A DNA stretch of 7,294 nucleotides. It comes from Alphaproteobacteria bacterium UBA5343 (GTDB taxonomy: Bacteria; Pseudomonadota; Alphaproteobacteria; RF32; UBA5343). The notes under the pieces were generated by a model, which made no database searches, was not told the origin of the DNA, and saw nothing but the letters and a program-made list of their open reading frames with translations. Shown here piece after piece: positions 5,412 through 7,294 of this stretch. The position numbers and the translations under genes were made by a program. The stretch covers positions 1 to 7,294 of the forward strand of contig DHQH01000021.1 in NCBI GenBank assembly GCA_002410125.1, in the 5' to 3' direction. The stretch's first letter is position 1. Every line of letters starts with the position of its first letter.

Positions 5412-6854
5412 TTAGTGACCATCATTACCAGTACGACGAAGTGGTATTTGAACATCATTACCTTTTTGAGATGATGGATGCTGTCTAGTTTGTCCTGATT
5501 TTTTAAATTGTGTCATCACCCTATCTCTTTTTTGCTGTAAAAGCTCTCTTTTCTGAACAAGATTCTCATGACGACCTATACTATTTGCAACTAATGCTTC
5601 TGTATGTTTTAGTAATTTATCACTTTGTAATTGATGAGCTTGTTCTTCTTTAATACTTCTTTTCTTGGTTGTTCTATTATTAGTAACTTCTTGCTCGTTT
5701 ATTGTCTCTTGATTATTGGTAGACTGTTTTTCTGGAGCTTGATTTACAACTTCATTATTATCTTTATTTACATATTCGAAATCTACACCAAAATTATCTC
5801 CTAATTTAGGATCTTTACCCATTTCACTATATTTTCCAGCCATAAGTCTTGTATTAATTCTTTCTCTATCTTTAATTATTTTCTTTCTGTTCTCTTTTAA
5901 GAATTTTCTTAGCTCTTTTGGTGACATTTCTGAACATTCTGCAACAATATCTTTTCTTCTTTTATCAACCATTTTAGATAGTTTTTCTTTTGAAAAATCT
6001 TGATTAGCAGCTTTATTTTTCATTTTAGCTGCTATAATATCATTGCTTGTTGATAAAGATGCAAGTTCAGATAGAGCTTTTTCTTGCTCTTTTGTAAATG
6101 GTGATTGCTTATTTTCTTCCTTCTTAGTAGTATTCACATCTAGATTGCCAGCATTTTCACTGTTAGCATCACCTCTATCATCTATAGTCTCTCCTTCCTG
6201 AGATATATCAGAAACATGATCTTTATCCATATATTCTTTATGGAAATCATCACATGTTTTTTTTACATCGTAGGTTTCAGTAGATTTAATTTCGTCTAAT
6301 TTATTAAGTATATCCATTTGTCGTTTGTGAGAACGAGACTTTGCAAAATCAGCAACCTTATGGGCTCCACCAGCAACAAAATCAATACCTAAACCTTCTG
6401 CAAAATTGGCAAGTTTTGTAAAACCCCTTAAAATCCATTGATCCCAGATATGTTTAATAGGGTCCCCGTCGGTAATTTTTTCTTCATCATCGTCTCTGTG
6501 AGGAAGGTTACCTGTTTTTTTAATCCCCATGGTTTTAGCAGTATTGGCTTTGGCTTGCTTTTCATCAGCTTCTTGTTGCTCTGCTATATTGGCAGTACCT
6601 GCATTATCTACTTCTTGAGTTTCTTCTTGTTGTGCAACATTTACGGTTCCAGGAGCTTTATATATAGGATTTGGGCTTGCAGTTTTAAGAGCTTCTTCTT
6701 GCTCAAGTCTTTTTTCATCTATTTTCATATCCTTATAATCAGCGACTTTGGCTGTTGATGGATTAGATAAACCTCTTAACTCTTGCATTCTTCTTGGAGA
6801 AGATGGAGCTTTAGGGGTTTGAGCACTTGTATTATTTTTGTTTTCGTCTGACAT
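5412..6854 (-). CDS. 480-residue hydrophilic low-complexity protein of the secretion locus
   Basis: The family was not recognised. The ATG at 6854 has GGAG 8 nt upstream. There is no signal peptide or membrane helix. Residues 1-130 are Glu/Gln/Ala/Thr-rich and contain a decapeptide repeat, GTVNVAQQEE (69-78) and GTANIAEQQE (86-95). Residues 134-172 are the only segment with aromatic and hydrophobic content (HIWDQWILRGF and following) and could be an amphipathic helix pair. Residues 250-345 are highly charged and likely helical, 360-395 are Asn/Gln-rich, and 400-450 look like a coiled coil (NLVQKRELLQQKRDRV). The last 30 residues carry six Lys/Arg against two Asp and end polar, which resembles the basic C-terminal signals of many VirB/D4 substrates. 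It could be a secreted substrate, a chaperone or a scaffold. It has its own promoter-like region upstream and a stem-loop after its stop, so it may be a separate transcription unit. Confidence 0.82.
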   Translation of the reverse strand: MSDENKNNTSAQTPKAPSSPRRMQELRGLSNPSTAKVADYKDMKIDEKRLEQEEALKTASPNPIYKAPGTVNVAQQEETQEVDNAGTANIAEQQEADEKQAKANTAKTMGIKKTGNLPHRDDDEEKITDGDPIKHIWDQWILRGFTKLANFAEGLGIDFVAGGAHKVADFAKSRSHKRQMDILNKLDEIKSTETYDVKKTCDDFHKEYMDKDHVSDISQEGETIDDRGDANSENAGNLDVNTTKKEENKQSPFTKEQEKALSELASLSTSNDIIAAKMKNKAANQDFSKEKLSKMVDKRRKDIVAECSEMSPKELRKFLKENRKKIIKDRERINTRLMAGKYSEMGKDPKLGDNFGVDFEYVNKDNNEVVNQAPEKQSTNNQETINEQEVTNNRTTKKRSIKEEQAHQLQSDKLLKHTEALVANSIGRHENLVQKRELLQQKRDRVMTQFKKSGQTRQHPSSQKGNDVQIPLRRTGNDGH

Positions 6855-6885
6855 TTATATATCTCCAAAAATACTTATTTTTCTT

Positions 6886-6915
6886 ATAATAACATATAAA
6901 TATGTTTTTTGTCTA
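6886..6915 (-). promoter_or_regulatory. Sigma70-like promoter of the 480-residue gene with embedded palindrome
   Basis: On the minus strand TAGACA (6915-6910) and TATTAT (6891-6886) are separated by 18 nt, each close to the sigma70 consensus. Transcription would start near 6879, about 25 nt before the ATG. Most of the spacer is a perfect 16-bp palindrome at 6891-6906 (7-bp arms AACATAT and ATATGTT around TT), a position typical of repressor operators. Base composition here is so AT-rich that chance is a real alternative. Confidence 0.45.
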
Positions 6916-6947
6916 CATTTTTTACAAAATTTAATAAAATAGTCATA

Positions 6948-7294
6948 TTAGGCTTTTAGTCTTTTTAAGAATTTACCTATCTTTTTATTGATTTTTATCC
7001 CATCCTTTGGTTTTACTTTTATTAGACCAAAAAGTTTTGACTTGATTTTTGAAAAATCAATTGGCGCATATACCGCAGGAGTGGTTATTAATACTTTAAA
7101 CGCGTTTTCTGGATCTTTTTCAGAGGCATTAAAATAGTTTTTAACTAGTTTTTCTGCATCGACTGGAAAATTTTTCTTCTTAATTTTATCAATATAAAGC
7201 CTCATTCTTGCTAATTTTTGGCGTTTTATTTCTAAAATTTCATTTTCTAGCTTTTTTCGCTCTCTTATTAATCGCATTTCTTCAAAATTAATCG
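6948..7294 (-). CDS. C-terminal part of an unrecognised basic helical protein (5' end outside window)
   Basis: The frame is open from the right edge to the TAA at 6948-6950. An ATG at 7277 would give 109 residues, but the frame continues upstream through codons reading INFEE to the edge with no stop, and no good ribosome-binding site precedes that ATG, so the gene probably starts outside. Counting from that ATG, residues 1-40 are a Lys/Arg/Glu-rich helix, likely a coiled coil. Residues 45-75 are less charged (NAFKVLITTPAVYAP), and the end is very basic (KINKKIGKFLKRLKA). No membrane segment is seen. It lies 93 nt before the 480-residue gene on the same strand. Its family and role are unknown. 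Confidence 0.7.
   Translation of the reverse strand, partial: INFEEMRLIRERKKLENEILEIKRQKLARMRLYIDKIKKKNFPVDAEKLVKNYFNASEKDPENAFKVLITTPAVYAPIDFSKIKSKLFGLIKVKPKDGIKINKKIGKFLKRLKA

Noticed and set aside
6438..6758. Plus-strand open frame of 106 codons with hydrophobic, Phe-rich sequence
   Set aside because: The hydrophobicity is the expected antisense reading of Glu/Lys/Gln-rich codons in the 480-residue gene, and no ribosome-binding site was seen.
6907..6929. Weak inverted repeat (TTTTGT and ACAAAA) after the right-edge gene
   Set aside because: A 6-bp stem of almost only A and T pairs with an 11-nt loop is expected by chance here. It also overlaps the proposed -35 box.

Overview
The window is a low-GC stretch (about one third G+C, judged by eye) in which every supported gene lies on the minus strand, so transcription runs from high to low coordinates. 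It is part of a type IV secretion or conjugation locus, anchored by one clear gene: a VirD4/TraG-family coupling ATPase (T4CP) at 1306-3510. TGG is used for tryptophan and TGA is not read through, so the code is standard. Two-helix inner-membrane proteins beside a VirD4-type ATPase point to a Gram-negative host. A low-GC proteobacterium (for example a host-associated alphaproteobacterium or a Francisella-like gammaproteobacterium) would fit, but the sequence alone does not settle the taxon. No tRNA, rRNA, CRISPR array, transposase or integrase is visible.

Layout in transcription order. (1) 7294-6948: the C-terminal part of an unrecognised basic, helical protein that enters from the right edge. 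(2) 6947-6855: an intergenic region with a promoter-like pair of boxes and a 16-bp palindrome between them. (3) 6854-5412: a 480-residue hydrophilic, low-complexity protein with no membrane segment, unrecognised. (4) 5411-5324: a gap with a perfect 15-bp stem-loop just after the stop codon, followed by a TATAAT box. (5) 5323-4847: a 158-residue two-helix membrane protein. (6) 4781-3528: a 417-residue protein whose first ~85 residues align without gaps to protein 5, followed by a basic linker, an Asp/Phe repeat and a folded C-terminal domain that may be a degenerate nuclease fold. (7) 3510-1306: the T4CP. (8) 1305-739: a 188-residue single-pass membrane protein whose ATG directly abuts the T4CP stop. 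(9) 697-1: a gene cut by the left edge that carries an HNH (colicin-DNase-like) motif in which the predicted general-base histidine is leucine.

Genes 5-9 are tightly spaced (0-65 nt) and look like one operon. The working inference is that they encode a T4CP-centred membrane assembly: the ATPase, two paralogous membrane partners with different cytoplasmic tails, a small bitopic protein, and a soluble protein built on an apparently inactivated HNH fold. The 480-residue protein upstream could be a substrate, chaperone or scaffold of the same system. The paralogous pair and the altered HNH protein are the parts most likely to be undescribed. No VirB-type channel gene or relaxase lies in the window, so secretion and conjugation cannot be told apart here.
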